The notes: a model not told the origin generated them from the letters alone. DNA of 59,311 bases from Methanobacteriota archaeon (GCA_023399215.1 JAEWQJ010000006.1:1-59311), one strand, 5' to 3'; numbered from the stretch's first letter, positions 17,791 to 26,039 are shown. Made by a program: numbers and translations.

Positions 17791-18267
17791 ATGGAAAAAA
17801 ACCTTGGAATGTCCGAAAAGAATGCTTCTGGGAATTATATCACAGATGAGGAACGCAAGCAGTTGCTTTCGGCTCTGCATTCTCGTCTTTTCTGGGTAGG
17901 TCAGCGTATCCCGGATTATGTTGAGGTTGAGGGAGAAACTTATCCTCTACATAACTATGTGTGGGAACTAGTTCAAAAAGAAGAACTCAGTGAATCTGAG
18001 AAATCCAGGATAGAGAAATGCATTGAAATTCTTTCAGCAAAGGAAATGAAAGATGAAAAAGAACTTGAAGAGAAGTCTCTTACTTCGGAAGAATCAAGAA
18101 ATCTCTATCATGAGACTGCAGGCTTATTGCGTGCAATCACAAATTTGAAGGAGATCGAGAGCGGAATCTTCAAGCAAAATACGAAACGCTTTCAGGAACA
18201 GTTCGCCAATCAGAGGGTTAGAGACGCAAAGCTCTGGCTTGAATTTATTACTAAAGTGTCTAAATGA
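17791..18267 (+). CDS. DUF5788 family protein (copy 1)
   Basis: A 158-residue soluble, mostly helical charged protein. It shares its layout with a second gene at 19974-20447: EERKQLLSALHSRLFWVGQ, then IPDYVEVEGETYPLHNYVWEL, a Glu/Lys-rich middle, and NLYHETAGLLRAITNLKEIE. I place it in DUF5788 from memory of Methanosarcina annotation. ATG 17791 (MEKNLG) follows GGGGGATGA; an ATG six bases earlier overlaps that site and is less likely. It precedes pyrB by 121 bases on the same strand. No signal peptide or membrane segment. Function unknown. Confidence 0.7.
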   Translation: MEKNLGMSEKNASGNYITDEERKQLLSALHSRLFWVGQRIPDYVEVEGETYPLHNYVWELVQKEELSESEKSRIEKCIEILSAKEMKDEKELEEKSLTSEESRNLYHETAGLLRAITNLKEIESGIFKQNTKRFQEQFANQRVRDAKLWLEFITKVSK

Positions 18268-18388
18268 CGTGTTATCACTGAAAGTAACGTGTTATTACTG
18301 AGATACGAGACAGGATTTACTTTCTTAATACTCTTAGAAATTTCTGGAGCAAAGGTTATATCTCTGGGAACCACTTTATGAAAACAGG

Positions 18389-19315
18389 ATGTCATTTAAG
18401 AACAGAAACGTCATCTCTATGAAGGACTTTTCGCGGAAAGAAATCGATTACGTTCTGGATACGGCAGAAAAACTTGAACCTGTAGCCAGAGGTGAAGAGA
18501 GGTCCCGGTTGCTGGATGGAAAAATAATAGCTCTTCTTTTTTTTGAACCAAGCACAAGGACAAGACTATCTTTTGAATCTGCCACGCAGAGACTTGGAGG
18601 GCAGGTTCTCAACCTGGGTTCTGTAGAAGCAAGTTCGGTAATGAAAGGAGAAAATCTTGCTGATACTATTCGTGTAATCAGCAAATATGCAGATCTTATC
18701 GTATTGCGTCATCCTCTTGATGGGTCAGCACGAATGGCTGCGGAATTTGCAGGTGTTCCTATAATCAATGGTGGAGACGGCTCTTTACACCACCCTACAC
18801 AAACTTTCCTTGACCTTTATACCATTCGCAGGGAAAGCCATCTAGAAGGTCTGAAGATCGCTATGGCAGGAGATCTGAAGTATGGAAGAACAGTTCATTC
18901 CCTATGTCATGCCCTATCTCTTTACGGAGCTGAAATAACTTTAGTTTCGCCTCCTGAACTCAGGATGCCCCAGGAGATTATCAGGGATCTTCAAAAGAAT
19001 AATATTCGAATTAGAGAAACCGATTCTCTTGAAGAAATAATTGGCGATGTTGAAGTTCTTTATATGACAAGGGTTCAAAGGGAACGTTTTCCTGATCCTG
19101 AAGAGTATGAGAAAGTCAAAAACAGGTTGAAGGTTACAGGTGACCTGTTGAAAAACGCAGATCCTGGCCTTAAGATTCTTCATCCTCTCCCACGGGTCAA
19201 CGAAATCTCTCCTGAAGTAGATTCAACACCGTATGCATGTTATTTCAAGCAGGCTTTTTATGGGGTTCCTACGCGGATGGCACTTCTCGCTCTTGCTACG
19301 GGAGTGATTGAATGA
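18389..19315 (+). CDS. pyrB: Aspartate carbamoyltransferase, catalytic subunit
   Basis: A 308-residue enzyme joining carbamoyl phosphate and aspartate in pyrimidine synthesis. The carbamoyl-phosphate loop is FFEPSTRTRLSFESA (about residues 51-65), followed by LRHPLDGSARMAAEF, the aspartate-side DGSLHHPTQTFLDLY, and HPLPRVNEISPEVD near the C terminus. No strong ribosome binding site; ggttatatctc at 18354-18364 could be a TATA box about 28 bases upstream, suggesting a leaderless transcript. It overlaps pyrI by four bases (ATGA), so the two subunits are translationally coupled. Confidence 0.96.
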   Translation: MSFKNRNVISMKDFSRKEIDYVLDTAEKLEPVARGEERSRLLDGKIIALLFFEPSTRTRLSFESATQRLGGQVLNLGSVEASSVMKGENLADTIRVISKYADLIVLRHPLDGSARMAAEFAGVPIINGGDGSLHHPTQTFLDLYTIRRESHLEGLKIAMAGDLKYGRTVHSLCHALSLYGAEITLVSPPELRMPQEIIRDLQKNNIRIRETDSLEEIIGDVEVLYMTRVQRERFPDPEEYEKVKNRLKVTGDLLKNADPGLKILHPLPRVNEISPEVDSTPYACYFKQAFYGVPTRMALLALATGVIE

Positions 19316-19782
19316 AGGAAAAAAGAGACCTGAAAATTCAGGCAATTGAAAATGGAACAGTGATCGACCATATAAAAGCTGGACAGGCCTTGAATGTTCT
19401 GCGTATACTTGGAATTTCCAGTGCTTTTCGAGCTACTATCAGCTTCGTTATGAATGCGCCCGGCGCAGCAGGCATAAAAGATGTTGTGAAGATTGAAGGT
19501 AAGGGCCTCAGTGTCGAAGAGCTTAACAGGATTGCTCTTATATCTCCGAAGGCCACTATCAATATTATAAGGGATTTTGAAGTAGTTCAGAAAAATAAGG
19601 TTGTACTTCCTTCTTATGTTGAAGGTGTTGTACGCTGTATCAATCCAAACTGTATTTCTAATAGCAGTGAACCCATAAAATCCAAATTTTCCGTGGTCCA
19701 GTCCGAAGAAGAAGGAGTAACTCTACGCTGTCTTTACTGCGAGCATGTAATTTCGGAAAATATAGCCGAAAATTTGCTGTAA
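19312..19782 (+). CDS. pyrI: Aspartate carbamoyltransferase, regulatory subunit
   Basis: A 156-residue nucleotide-binding regulatory chain. The N-terminal allosteric domain starts IQAIENGTVIDHIKAGQALN. The C-terminal zinc domain has four Cys, in CINPNC and CLYCEHVI, that hold the interface with PyrB. Length matches the family. Start ATG overlaps the pyrB stop (ATGA). Confidence 0.96.
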   Translation: MKEKRDLKIQAIENGTVIDHIKAGQALNVLRILGISSAFRATISFVMNAPGAAGIKDVVKIEGKGLSVEELNRIALISPKATINIIRDFEVVQKNKVVLPSYVEGVVRCINPNCISNSSEPIKSKFSVVQSEEEGVTLRCLYCEHVISENIAENLL

Positions 19783-19973
19783 ATGAAAATTTGCTGTAAA
19801 TATATGACTTTCTGTGAGCTAAAAATCAATTTTTGTTTTTATCTTGAGGTTCTCTTACAGGACTGAAGTAATTGGGATTAATTCACAGGACATTAGTTCA
19901 GTGTAGTTCGAATATTATCCATTCGAATTAATTTTGCAGTTTTAACTGCTATTATCTTCAGGGGAAATTGCTC

Positions 19974-20447
19974 ATGATAAAAAGAGATAATGATATGGAA
20001 GAGGCAGATGGAGAATATATTGGGTACGAAGAGCGCAATAAGCTACTCTGGAGTCTCAGGAGTGATTTTGCCTGGGCAGGAAAGAATATCCCTGAAAGCG
20101 TGGAGATTGATGGGCGCGAGTACAAGCTCAGGGACATGATCCGAGAGCTGAGCGAAAAAGAATCACTTGATACAGATAAAGCTGCCGAAATCAGAGCTCT
20201 TATCCCAAAATTGAATGAAAAATCAAAAGTAGACGAAGAACTACTAGAGACCGAAGAGCTTACAAAAGCAGAGGCTGAAGCCCTCTATGAAGAAGCAACT
20301 GGGCTTCTGCGTGCTTCAATGGAATTAAAAGACAAGCTTGAGGGGAAAGGTGGGGAAAAAAGCGTCGATGAGTTTAAGCGTATGCTCAATACCCAGAAAA
20401 TAGTGGACGAAAAGCGCTTTCAGAATCTTATTAAAAGTTTAAAGTAA
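19974..20447 (+). CDS. DUF5788 family protein (copy 2)
   Basis: A 157-residue paralog of the gene at 17791-18267, with the same segment order: EERNKLLWSLRSDFAWAGK, then IPESVEIDGREYKLRDMIREL, an acidic/basic middle, and LYEEATGLLRASMELKDKLE. ATG 19974 follows CAGGGGA with about eight bases; a TTG six bases upstream is less likely. Together the two copies bracket pyrBI, which suggests duplication around the operon. Predicted cytosolic and helical; function unknown. It converges on the DUF1673 array. Confidence 0.7.
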   Translation: MIKRDNDMEEADGEYIGYEERNKLLWSLRSDFAWAGKNIPESVEIDGREYKLRDMIRELSEKESLDTDKAAEIRALIPKLNEKSKVDEELLETEELTKAEAEALYEEATGLLRASMELKDKLEGKGGEKSVDEFKRMLNTQKIVDEKRFQNLIKSLK

Positions 20448-20537
20448 TGAGTTTGTTTGTGATTTCTTCAGTGATTCCGGCTTCAGGAAATTTCAATTTC
20501 AGGACGGTCTTTCGATTTCTTTTTTATTTTCAATTTT

Positions 20538-21281
20538 CTACTCATTCTTATTTTTGAAGGTAGACATAATTTCTTCCGGTTCGTCGGTATAGAATTCCAA
20601 ATTTAAGTTTGAGCGTGTAGTAAGTTTAAGGATCTGTTGATAGGGCACTGTGAGTTCGAAGATATAAAAATAAATAACAAGAACATATGCAATTATCCAG
20701 AAATCTACCATAACTGAGCTTAGTTTTATGAAAGCTGGAGCTGCTTCCATCTGCAAATCTCTGGTTATACTTTCTATGGTATGAGGTAGTTGAATTGCAA
20801 GGACAACAAGGAGAAACAAACGTAGTGGCCAACGTAAAGAATTGCCTTTGTTCTTAGATACTGAAGTCTGCACGATATCCTCTTTCTTTAATACAAGAGA
20901 CCTGAATAGATGCCTGCGAATGATTATTTTTTCAGGAATTAACAGTACAGTAGTACGATTATAAAGAATAAAAGCCAAAAAAGCCAGATAAAGGATTAAG
21001 GAAGAAAAGAAATCGAAAAAAGAGCCTACTGGACTGCATAATCCCAAAATTAAACTGATTACTAACGCTGTAACGATGATTTTTACAGTTCCGTAGCCTC
21101 TATACAGGGCCCGCCCTTTCAGAACCTTACTTTCTTGCAGACTTGCAGGAGAGGGTGCCAGCCAGCTTCTGCTTTCCGGTTTGAAACCGGAAAAGTAGTT
21201 TTCTTGCTTTTCTTTTCTAAGAGAATTTTTCATCGGGCACCAGCCCATAAACTTTTTTATGTATCTGGATTCCCAGTTCAT
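20538..21281 (-). CDS. DUF1673 membrane protein, array member 7 (last)
   Basis: A 247-residue protein, longest and most divergent of the array. The N-terminal signature is IKKFMGWCPMKNS. Residues 30-65 are polar, followed by two hydrophobic segments (around 70-90 and 94-110), a middle basic region (EKIIIRRHLFRSLVLKKED), and two further membrane segments (roughly 145-165 and 185-210). The tail reads LEFYTDEPEEIMSTFKNKNE. The start is ATG 21281, two bases after the stop of the preceding gene; the frame is open further upstream but would overlap that gene. The middle region after the first membrane pair resembles a PH-like bPH segment, only weakly. Function unknown. Confidence 0.75.
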   Translation of the reverse strand: MNWESRYIKKFMGWCPMKNSLRKEKQENYFSGFKPESRSWLAPSPASLQESKVLKGRALYRGYGTVKIIVTALVISLILGLCSPVGSFFDFFSSLILYLAFLAFILYNRTTVLLIPEKIIIRRHLFRSLVLKKEDIVQTSVSKNKGNSLRWPLRLFLLVVLAIQLPHTIESITRDLQMEAAPAFIKLSSVMVDFWIIAYVLVIYFYIFELTVPYQQILKLTTRSNLNLEFYTDEPEEIMSTFKNKNE

Positions 21282-21283
21282 AG

Positions 21284-21907
21284 TTATCTCCCCTTTTCTC
21301 CAAGGACATACAGCTTTTGCTGTCCTTTTTCTCTTTTCATATACATTTTCATATGGTTTTTCCTCTCCCAGTAAATTAGCTGGAAATAGAAGCTCCACAT
21401 CAGAACCAGAGTTCCTGATACGAAAGAGTCCAGTGCCTGATCATTAAGAAGATAAACTGCATGAGACGAGATATAGGGCAAGAAAGCCATGAGCAAAGTG
21501 AAACCCAAAAATAGGAATAAGAGCACACAAGCAAACGTTTTTCTAAATGAAGGAGAAATGACAGGATTTCTTTTCACGGCATCGTATTGATGCATCTGTT
21601 TTTTCCAGCCAAGCAAATAGATCGGTAAAGAAAGTGAAAGGCCAAGAAGGAAAGCCTCTGTATTTATACCTTTTAGAAATAGGTTTATATAAACAGGAGT
21701 AAAGAAAATTGGTAGTAGAAGAAGTTGGGTATCAAGCCTGGAATGCTGGCTTGGAACCATTGGATTTTTTGTTTTTTCTCTTCCGGATCGGTTATTTGCT
21801 TCAAAATTAGCAGAACTAATCCTTGGTCCGTTTTCAAATGCTTTTGCATAGGGACACCAGCCCATAAGCTTTTTAATCTGATCAAAAACAAAAGTTTTAT
21901 TGGACAT
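21284..21907 (-). CDS. DUF1673 membrane protein, array member 6
   Basis: A 207-residue protein. Signature IKKLMGWCPYAK at residues 11-22, then the acidic segment ISSANFEANNRSGREK, a hydrophobic pair beginning LLLLPIFFTPVYINLFL, a short loop with WKKQMHQYDAVKRNPVI, a second hydrophobic pair, and the family tail FYFQLIYWERKNHMKMYMKRE. The four membrane segments put both ends on the same side, probably the cytoplasm by the positive-inside rule. Its ATG directly follows the TAA of the preceding gene, so translation is likely coupled. Confidence 0.8.
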   Translation of the reverse strand: MSNKTFVFDQIKKLMGWCPYAKAFENGPRISSANFEANNRSGREKTKNPMVPSQHSRLDTQLLLLPIFFTPVYINLFLKGINTEAFLLGLSLSLPIYLLGWKKQMHQYDAVKRNPVISPSFRKTFACVLLFLFLGFTLLMAFLPYISSHAVYLLNDQALDSFVSGTLVLMWSFYFQLIYWERKNHMKMYMKREKGQQKLYVLGEKGR

Positions 21908-22522
21908 TTATTTTCGCTCCAGGATTACGTACGACTTCTTCCATGTTCCGTAGCTTTTGTCAAAATAAATCGTTACGTGATTAATTTTCTCCCAATATAT
22001 TATTTGGAAATAGCTAAGCCAAATTCCAACCAGTAAACCCGCGCCGAATGAAACCATTACTTGCGGGATATGTTCGTGACCAACAATGATACTAAGGAAA
22101 AATATCACAAAATAAAGCGCATACGGGATCGTGAGTATAATACTTTTCTTCTTGTCTGAATGTTCAATAACTGACCGCTTTATCAGGGCATCGTATCTTT
22201 CCATTTGAATCTTCCAGTAAAATGCAACATCAACCAATGCAGTGAAAAATCCGGCAAGTAAAAAGATCGGGTTTATGCTTGTTTGATTAAGTACCAGAAA
22301 ACACACGGATGTATAAAAAATGCCAAATAGAAGAATTCGAGTACTTGCTTTCCGAAGCCATCCGGGATTTCTTTGATCCCCGTCATCTCCCTTTGCTTTG
22401 TCCGGGATACTAGATTCAAAACTTTCAAAGTTAATGTGCTGTCTGGTTTCAGATATTCTGGCATTCGGGCACCATCCCATCAGCTTTTTGATCTGATCAA
22501 AAACAAAAACTTTAGCTGACAT
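21908..22522 (-). CDS. DUF1673 membrane protein, array member 5
   Basis: A 204-residue protein with signature QIKKLMGWCPNARISE, then FESFESSIPDKAKGD, NPGWLRKASTRILLFGIFYT leading into the first membrane segment, the loop WKIQMERYDALIKRSVIE, a second membrane pair, and the tail SYFQIIYWEKINHVTIYFD followed by KSYGTWKKSYVILERK. It is closest to array member 4, sharing the KSYG.WKKSY ending and the GWLRKASTR segment. Abuts both neighbours without spacer. Confidence 0.82.
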   Translation of the reverse strand: MSAKVFVFDQIKKLMGWCPNARISETRQHINFESFESSIPDKAKGDDGDQRNPGWLRKASTRILLFGIFYTSVCFLVLNQTSINPIFLLAGFFTALVDVAFYWKIQMERYDALIKRSVIEHSDKKKSIILTIPYALYFVIFFLSIIVGHEHIPQVMVSFGAGLLVGIWLSYFQIIYWEKINHVTIYFDKSYGTWKKSYVILERK

Positions 22523-23122
22523 TTATTTACTCTCCCAAATTATGTATGACTTTTTCCACTTTCCATAACTTTTGTCGAAATAAATCGTTTTATGATTCTT
22601 CTTTTCCCAGCAGAGTATCCGGAGATAGCTAAACCAAAAGTAAGCGAGAAAACCTCCCGCGAATGAAAACAATGCTTGAAGGGCAGGTTCATGACCAAGG
22701 AAATAAATAGAAAAAATACCAAAATAAAGAACAAATGGAAGTATAATGGTGATTTTTTCCATTTTTGAGTTATCAATTACTGGTTGCTTTACCAAGGCAT
22801 CATATGTTTTCATTTGAGAATTCCAAGTAAATATTACGAGAAGTAGTGAGACGAAAACTCCGGCAAGTAAAAAGATCAGATTTACGTCCATCAGATAAAA
22901 TACCGGGAAATACATCAGCAAAAGAAAAATATCAACTAAGAGGGTTCGCGTACTTGCTTTTCGGAGCCATCCCAGACTTTTCAAATCTTCGCTTTCTCCT
23001 CTTGCTCTTTCCGGGATATCAGAATCAAAATTCTCAAAGCTAATGTTTCGTCTGGATTCGGATGCTTTGGCATTAGGACACCAACCCATCATTTTTTTTA
23101 TGTTTTCAACTCTAAGGCTCAC
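22523..23122 (-). CDS. DUF1673 membrane protein, array member 4
   Basis: A 199-residue protein with signature NIKKMMGWCPNAKASESR, FENFDSDIPERARGE, LGWLRKASTRTLLVDIFLLL, loop WNSQMKTYDALVKQPVID, and tail SYLRILCWEKKNHKTIYFDK then SYGKWKKSYIIWESK. Four hydrophobic segments. Its ATG overlaps the stop of member 3 by four bases. The high similarity to member 5 marks a recent duplication. Confidence 0.82.
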   Translation of the reverse strand: MSLRVENIKKMMGWCPNAKASESRRNISFENFDSDIPERARGESEDLKSLGWLRKASTRTLLVDIFLLLMYFPVFYLMDVNLIFLLAGVFVSLLLVIFTWNSQMKTYDALVKQPVIDNSKMEKITIILPFVLYFGIFSIYFLGHEPALQALFSFAGGFLAYFWFSYLRILCWEKKNHKTIYFDKSYGKWKKSYIIWESK

Positions 23123-23727
23123 ATTTCTCCCTCCTTTTCCCCAATAGCATATGCCTTTTGGAAGCCATTTTCACTTTTAATATAAATTCTCATGTGGTTT
23201 TTCTTCTCCCAGTGAATTAGCTGAAAATAAAAACCCCACATGAAAAAACAAAGAATTGAAAGTCCTAATAAGGCCAAGTGCCAGGATTGTATTATCATAT
23301 AAGTGAGCAACATCATCGGAGCAATAAAAACTATGATTATCAAAAAAATCCAAAGATATGCTAATTTAGAGATATAACGGACAATAGGCTTTTTCGCGAC
23401 GTCGTTGAACCGCTGAATCCGCTCATTCCAGTGAAATACAAAATAAAATAGGGGAGGTAATGGTGCGAAAAAGGATGGGAGAAGGTCCATGTGATTGTAT
23501 ATAAGGAAATGAACAAATGTTAAAAAAATAGCAAATAGAAGAATTTGATTACTTTCTCTCTGGAGCCATCCAGGGTTCTTTAAACGACTGTTATCTCCCC
23601 TTGCTCTGTCCGGAACATTGGAATCAAAATTTTCAAGACTAGCATGTCTTCTGTCTCCGGTTGCAAGTGATTTTGCATTTGGGCACCATCCCATCAACTT
23701 TTTTATGAGTTTGGATTCTCGGTTCAT
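23119..23727 (-). CDS. DUF1673 membrane protein, array member 3
   Basis: A 202-residue protein. Signature LIKKLMGWCPNAKSLATG, then LENFDSNVPDRARGDNS, NPGWLQRESNQILLFAIF, loop WNERIQRFNDVAKKPIVR, and tail FYFQLIHWEKKNHMRIYIKS. ATG 23727 is chosen because AAAGGAGGG lies about seven bases upstream and the product then begins MNRESKLIKK, like the last member (MNWESRYIKK). The frame is open 57 bases further. A 108-base gap separates it from member 2, so an internal promoter is possible. Confidence 0.82.
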   Translation of the reverse strand: MNRESKLIKKLMGWCPNAKSLATGDRRHASLENFDSNVPDRARGDNSRLKNPGWLQRESNQILLFAIFLTFVHFLIYNHMDLLPSFFAPLPPLFYFVFHWNERIQRFNDVAKKPIVRYISKLAYLWIFLIIIVFIAPMMLLTYMIIQSWHLALLGLSILCFFMWGFYFQLIHWEKKNHMRIYIKSENGFQKAYAIGEKEGEM

Positions 23728-23835
23728 AGCTTTCCCTCCTTTTCCCCATTCCAGCTTATTCCCACTGAAATTGTGAACAAGCACCTTTTATCAAGAAAAC
23801 TCATTCTGTCATAAATTCGGTACCTAGAGTCACTA

Positions 23836-24129
23836 TCATCCTTTAATATAGAGAACAATGCCAATTAAAAATAGAACAGTCCCTATTCCTACCATGATCG
23901 ATGATACGTTATCCTTTAAATCTAGAGCAAGTGACGAGACTGCCACTAAAGAACCTAGACTTGTAAGTAATAATCCTATTTTTTTCATACGACTAAGGTT
24001 GTTTCCGGCTTTTTCTCCCCCAGATCTATCATATGCCTCAAAATTTGCAGGAATATTTTGAGGTCCGGTTTCAAGCATTTTTGCATTCGGGCACCATCCC
24101 ATCAGTTTCTTGATGTATTCCAGAGTCAT
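23836..24129 (-). CDS. Short DUF1673-signature membrane protein, array member 2
   Basis: Only 97 residues. The first 40 residues are a full family N terminus (YIKKLMGWCPNAKMLETG, then PANFEAYDRSGGEKAG), but the rest is a different, two-segment hydrophobic unit: IGLLLTSLGSLVAVSSLALD and SIMVGIGTVLFLIGIVLYIK, separated by a short DLKDN loop. The WEKKNH tail of the family is absent. It could be a module swap or a deletion product, but the frame is clean and it sits 13 bases after member 1, so it looks functional. Confidence 0.75.
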   Translation of the reverse strand: MTLEYIKKLMGWCPNAKMLETGPQNIPANFEAYDRSGGEKAGNNLSRMKKIGLLLTSLGSLVAVSSLALDLKDNVSSIMVGIGTVLFLIGIVLYIKG

Positions 24130-24142
24130 AGCATCTCTCCGT

Positions 24143-24724
24143 TTATGTATTTACAATGTAGATATCTGGCATGTAACTCCCTTCCAGAAGCACGATTTTT
24201 TCGTTTTTCTTTTCCCAGTATACATCTGTAAGGTAATACAGAAAAGTTGTCAAACAAAAACCGGAAATAAATGCCAAAACAACTCTCCAGCCAACCAGTG
24301 AAGACTGTGTAAGCAGTGTTGTAAGGCCTAATAACCCAGATATGACTATCAATTTATTTTTTGTCTGAACTCTTTTGCTGGAGTTTTTTATTTTATTCAA
24401 AAAATGCCAGTTCCAGATGCAAAGAGGCAGATTAAAGATAGTTCCGATAATTAACCCAAATATGAAACTTTCATCTCTGAGATGCACCCCAAAAAATCCA
24501 ATTCCCAACAAGGATACAAGAGTCAGCCCTGAAGACATCATTAAGATCCTGTTATGGCGTCTGCTCCACCAGCCGGAGGGTAAAGGCGAATTTGCGGCAT
24601 CTTTTCCTCTGGACTGATTGTTCGCTTCAAAATATTCAGGGTGGATGGCATGTTGAGTTTCAATCGTTTTTGCGTTTGGACACCACCCCATCAGCTTCCT
24701 TATACTTTTTGTGAATACATTCAT
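24143..24724 (-). CDS. DUF1673 membrane protein, array member 1
   Basis: A 193-residue protein, first of the array behind the regulator. Signature SIRKLMGWCPNAKTIETQ, then PEYFEANNQSRGKDAANS, WWSRRHNRILMMSSGLTLVS into the first membrane segment, four hydrophobic segments in all, and the tail LTDVYWEKKNEKIVLLEG. GAAGGG lies about six bases before ATG 24724. The 40-base gap to the regulator upstream suggests one transcript. Confidence 0.8.
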   Translation of the reverse strand: MNVFTKSIRKLMGWCPNAKTIETQHAIHPEYFEANNQSRGKDAANSPLPSGWWSRRHNRILMMSSGLTLVSLLGIGFFGVHLRDESFIFGLIIGTIFNLPLCIWNWHFLNKIKNSSKRVQTKNKLIVISGLLGLTTLLTQSSLVGWRVVLAFISGFCLTTFLYYLTDVYWEKKNEKIVLLEGSYMPDIYIVNT

Positions 24725-24764
24725 TTTTAACCCTTCACTTAATTTTACTTGGCTTTAGTCAGGC

Positions 24765-25214
24765 CTATTCTATCGATTCTTTTAATTTCTCAAACAATTC
24801 ATCAGCTATCTTTGTGGGATCTTCCGTACTCTGGAGTTTGAGCTGCATCTCTTCTGCAAAGTCCCAGAGAAGTTCGATGCATTCTCTGTATCTTTCGCAA
24901 GATCCGCATTCACCTTCGTGTTCATACCAGACTTGCATTCCATGTTTTGCCGAGACAAAGATTATTGCGTTGGCTTTGAAAGGTATTGATTTTCCGAAGA
25001 GTATCCCTTTCTTTGAGTCAAGTTTTTCAACTTCGATTCTGTTTGCACTGGCCATTTCAAGTAGGGTTTCCTCGATGCGTTTATCCATACTGAGAAGGGC
25101 TCGCGAGACCGCCTGTCTGGAGACCCCGAAATGCTTTGCGATATTGATATTCGGGAGCCCGTTTCGGCGCAGAACCCAGAATTCAAACTGTTTTTCACCT
25201 GCTGGAAGGAACAT
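24765..25214 (-). CDS. HTH transcriptional regulator with Cys cluster, heads the DUF1673 array
   Basis: A 149-residue protein. The N-terminal helix-turn-helix (about residues 7-45) reads FEFWVLRRNGLPNINIAKHF then GVSRQAVSRALLSMDKRIEE, resembling sigma-70 region 4 or Tfx-like domains. The middle carries IPFKANAIIFVSAKHGMQVW and then the cluster ECGSCERYRECIELL (C-X2-C-X6-C), which could bind zinc or an Fe-S cluster, or sense thiols. The C terminus is helical. ATG 25214 lies 22-32 bases from a TATA box, indicating leaderless translation. Same strand as and 40 bases ahead of seven DUF1673 genes, so it probably controls them. Exact family not recognised. Confidence 0.72.
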   Translation of the reverse strand: MFLPAGEKQFEFWVLRRNGLPNINIAKHFGVSRQAVSRALLSMDKRIEETLLEMASANRIEVEKLDSKKGILFGKSIPFKANAIIFVSAKHGMQVWYEHEGECGSCERYRECIELLWDFAEEMQLKLQSTEDPTKIADELFEKLKESIE

Positions 25215-25235
25215 ATGTAAACATCGGAACGTTGA

Positions 25236-25246
25236 CTATATATAAC
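25236..25246 (-). promoter_or_regulatory. TATA box of the regulator/DUF1673 operon
   Basis: gttatatatag on the minus strand, preceded by aaa (BRE-like purines), 22-32 bases before ATG 25214. The spacing predicts a leaderless mRNA. The interval 25247-25469 is AT-rich and divergent to a decayed rightward gene. Confidence 0.55.
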
Positions 25247-25469
25247 TTTCTCTCTCATTAACTTTTTTGAGTATCTTTCATGAAAATTTTTGCTAGATGG
25301 GGAAATCCTGAAGTTTTGTTAAGAATAGTTTGAAGATCTGGCCATAAGATATATATGGGACGATGTCAAGATTTATTTACAAATATGACTATATATTGAA
25401 TAGTATAAAATTTGAATTAGATCTTATGGTAATATAAATTAGAAGCTGAGGATGTATTGAGGTTTTGAT

Positions 25470-25856
25470 ATGCTAAAGAGAATTGTTCATAAAAAAATTT
25501 AGGAACCCTGATTCGTTCGGAAGATTCCCGAAAACTGGCGCAGACTCTCTCCAATGTTAAACTCTATACAAATCCTGCAGCTTCTGGAAATTGAAAATAT
25601 GTCAGCAGGTGAGCTTGTAGAAAAGCCCGGTTTGGGATTAAGTACTCTCAAATACAATCTTGATTCTTTGTTGGATGCAGATGTGATATGGGTTTCTAAG
25701 GTAAAATGGAGTCAGAGGGGCAGAAAAATAAAGATCGATGAACCTATTGAAAAAATAATGATTCTTGTCCCTGGATGCAGGAATGGCTACAAAGCGGAAA
25801 TCCTTAGCATGTTTCGTAAAAATAATCAAGAAAACTTTTGCATAGACGGGGACTAA
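25470..25856 (+). pseudogene. Frameshifted winged-helix (ArsR-like) regulator gene
   Basis: Three frames each carry a coherent piece. ATG 25470 gives MLKRIVHKK before a stop. A second frame gives LIRSEDSRKLAQTLSN. A third frame, open from 25554, gives QILQLLEIENMSAGELVEKP, then LSTLKYNLDSLLDADVIWVS and KVKWSQRGRKIKIDEPIEKI, a typical winged-helix order (helix, recognition helix, wing). Joined, these read as one ArsR-like regulator of the kind common in Methanosarcina, broken twice. The 100-residue third-frame piece alone lacks helix 1 and may or may not be translated. Confidence 0.6.
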
Positions 25857-26039
25857 CATTTTTTAGAAAACTTTGAAAATTGATATTATCTCCTCAGACT
25901 GCAGAAGTGACCGAATGCGTCGTTGCTCAATCTGTTCAAAATATGTAGGGATGATGATATCTGAGTTTTTAGGACTGATTCACTTTTATATTGCTAGTAA
26001 ATGGAATAAAAGAAAAGAACTAAGTTTAAAGAGGGATGA

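Noticed and set aside
22846..23043. Plus-strand frames opposite the DUF1673 genes
   Set aside because: They arise as shadows of the minus-strand genes and lack ribosome binding sites or family features.
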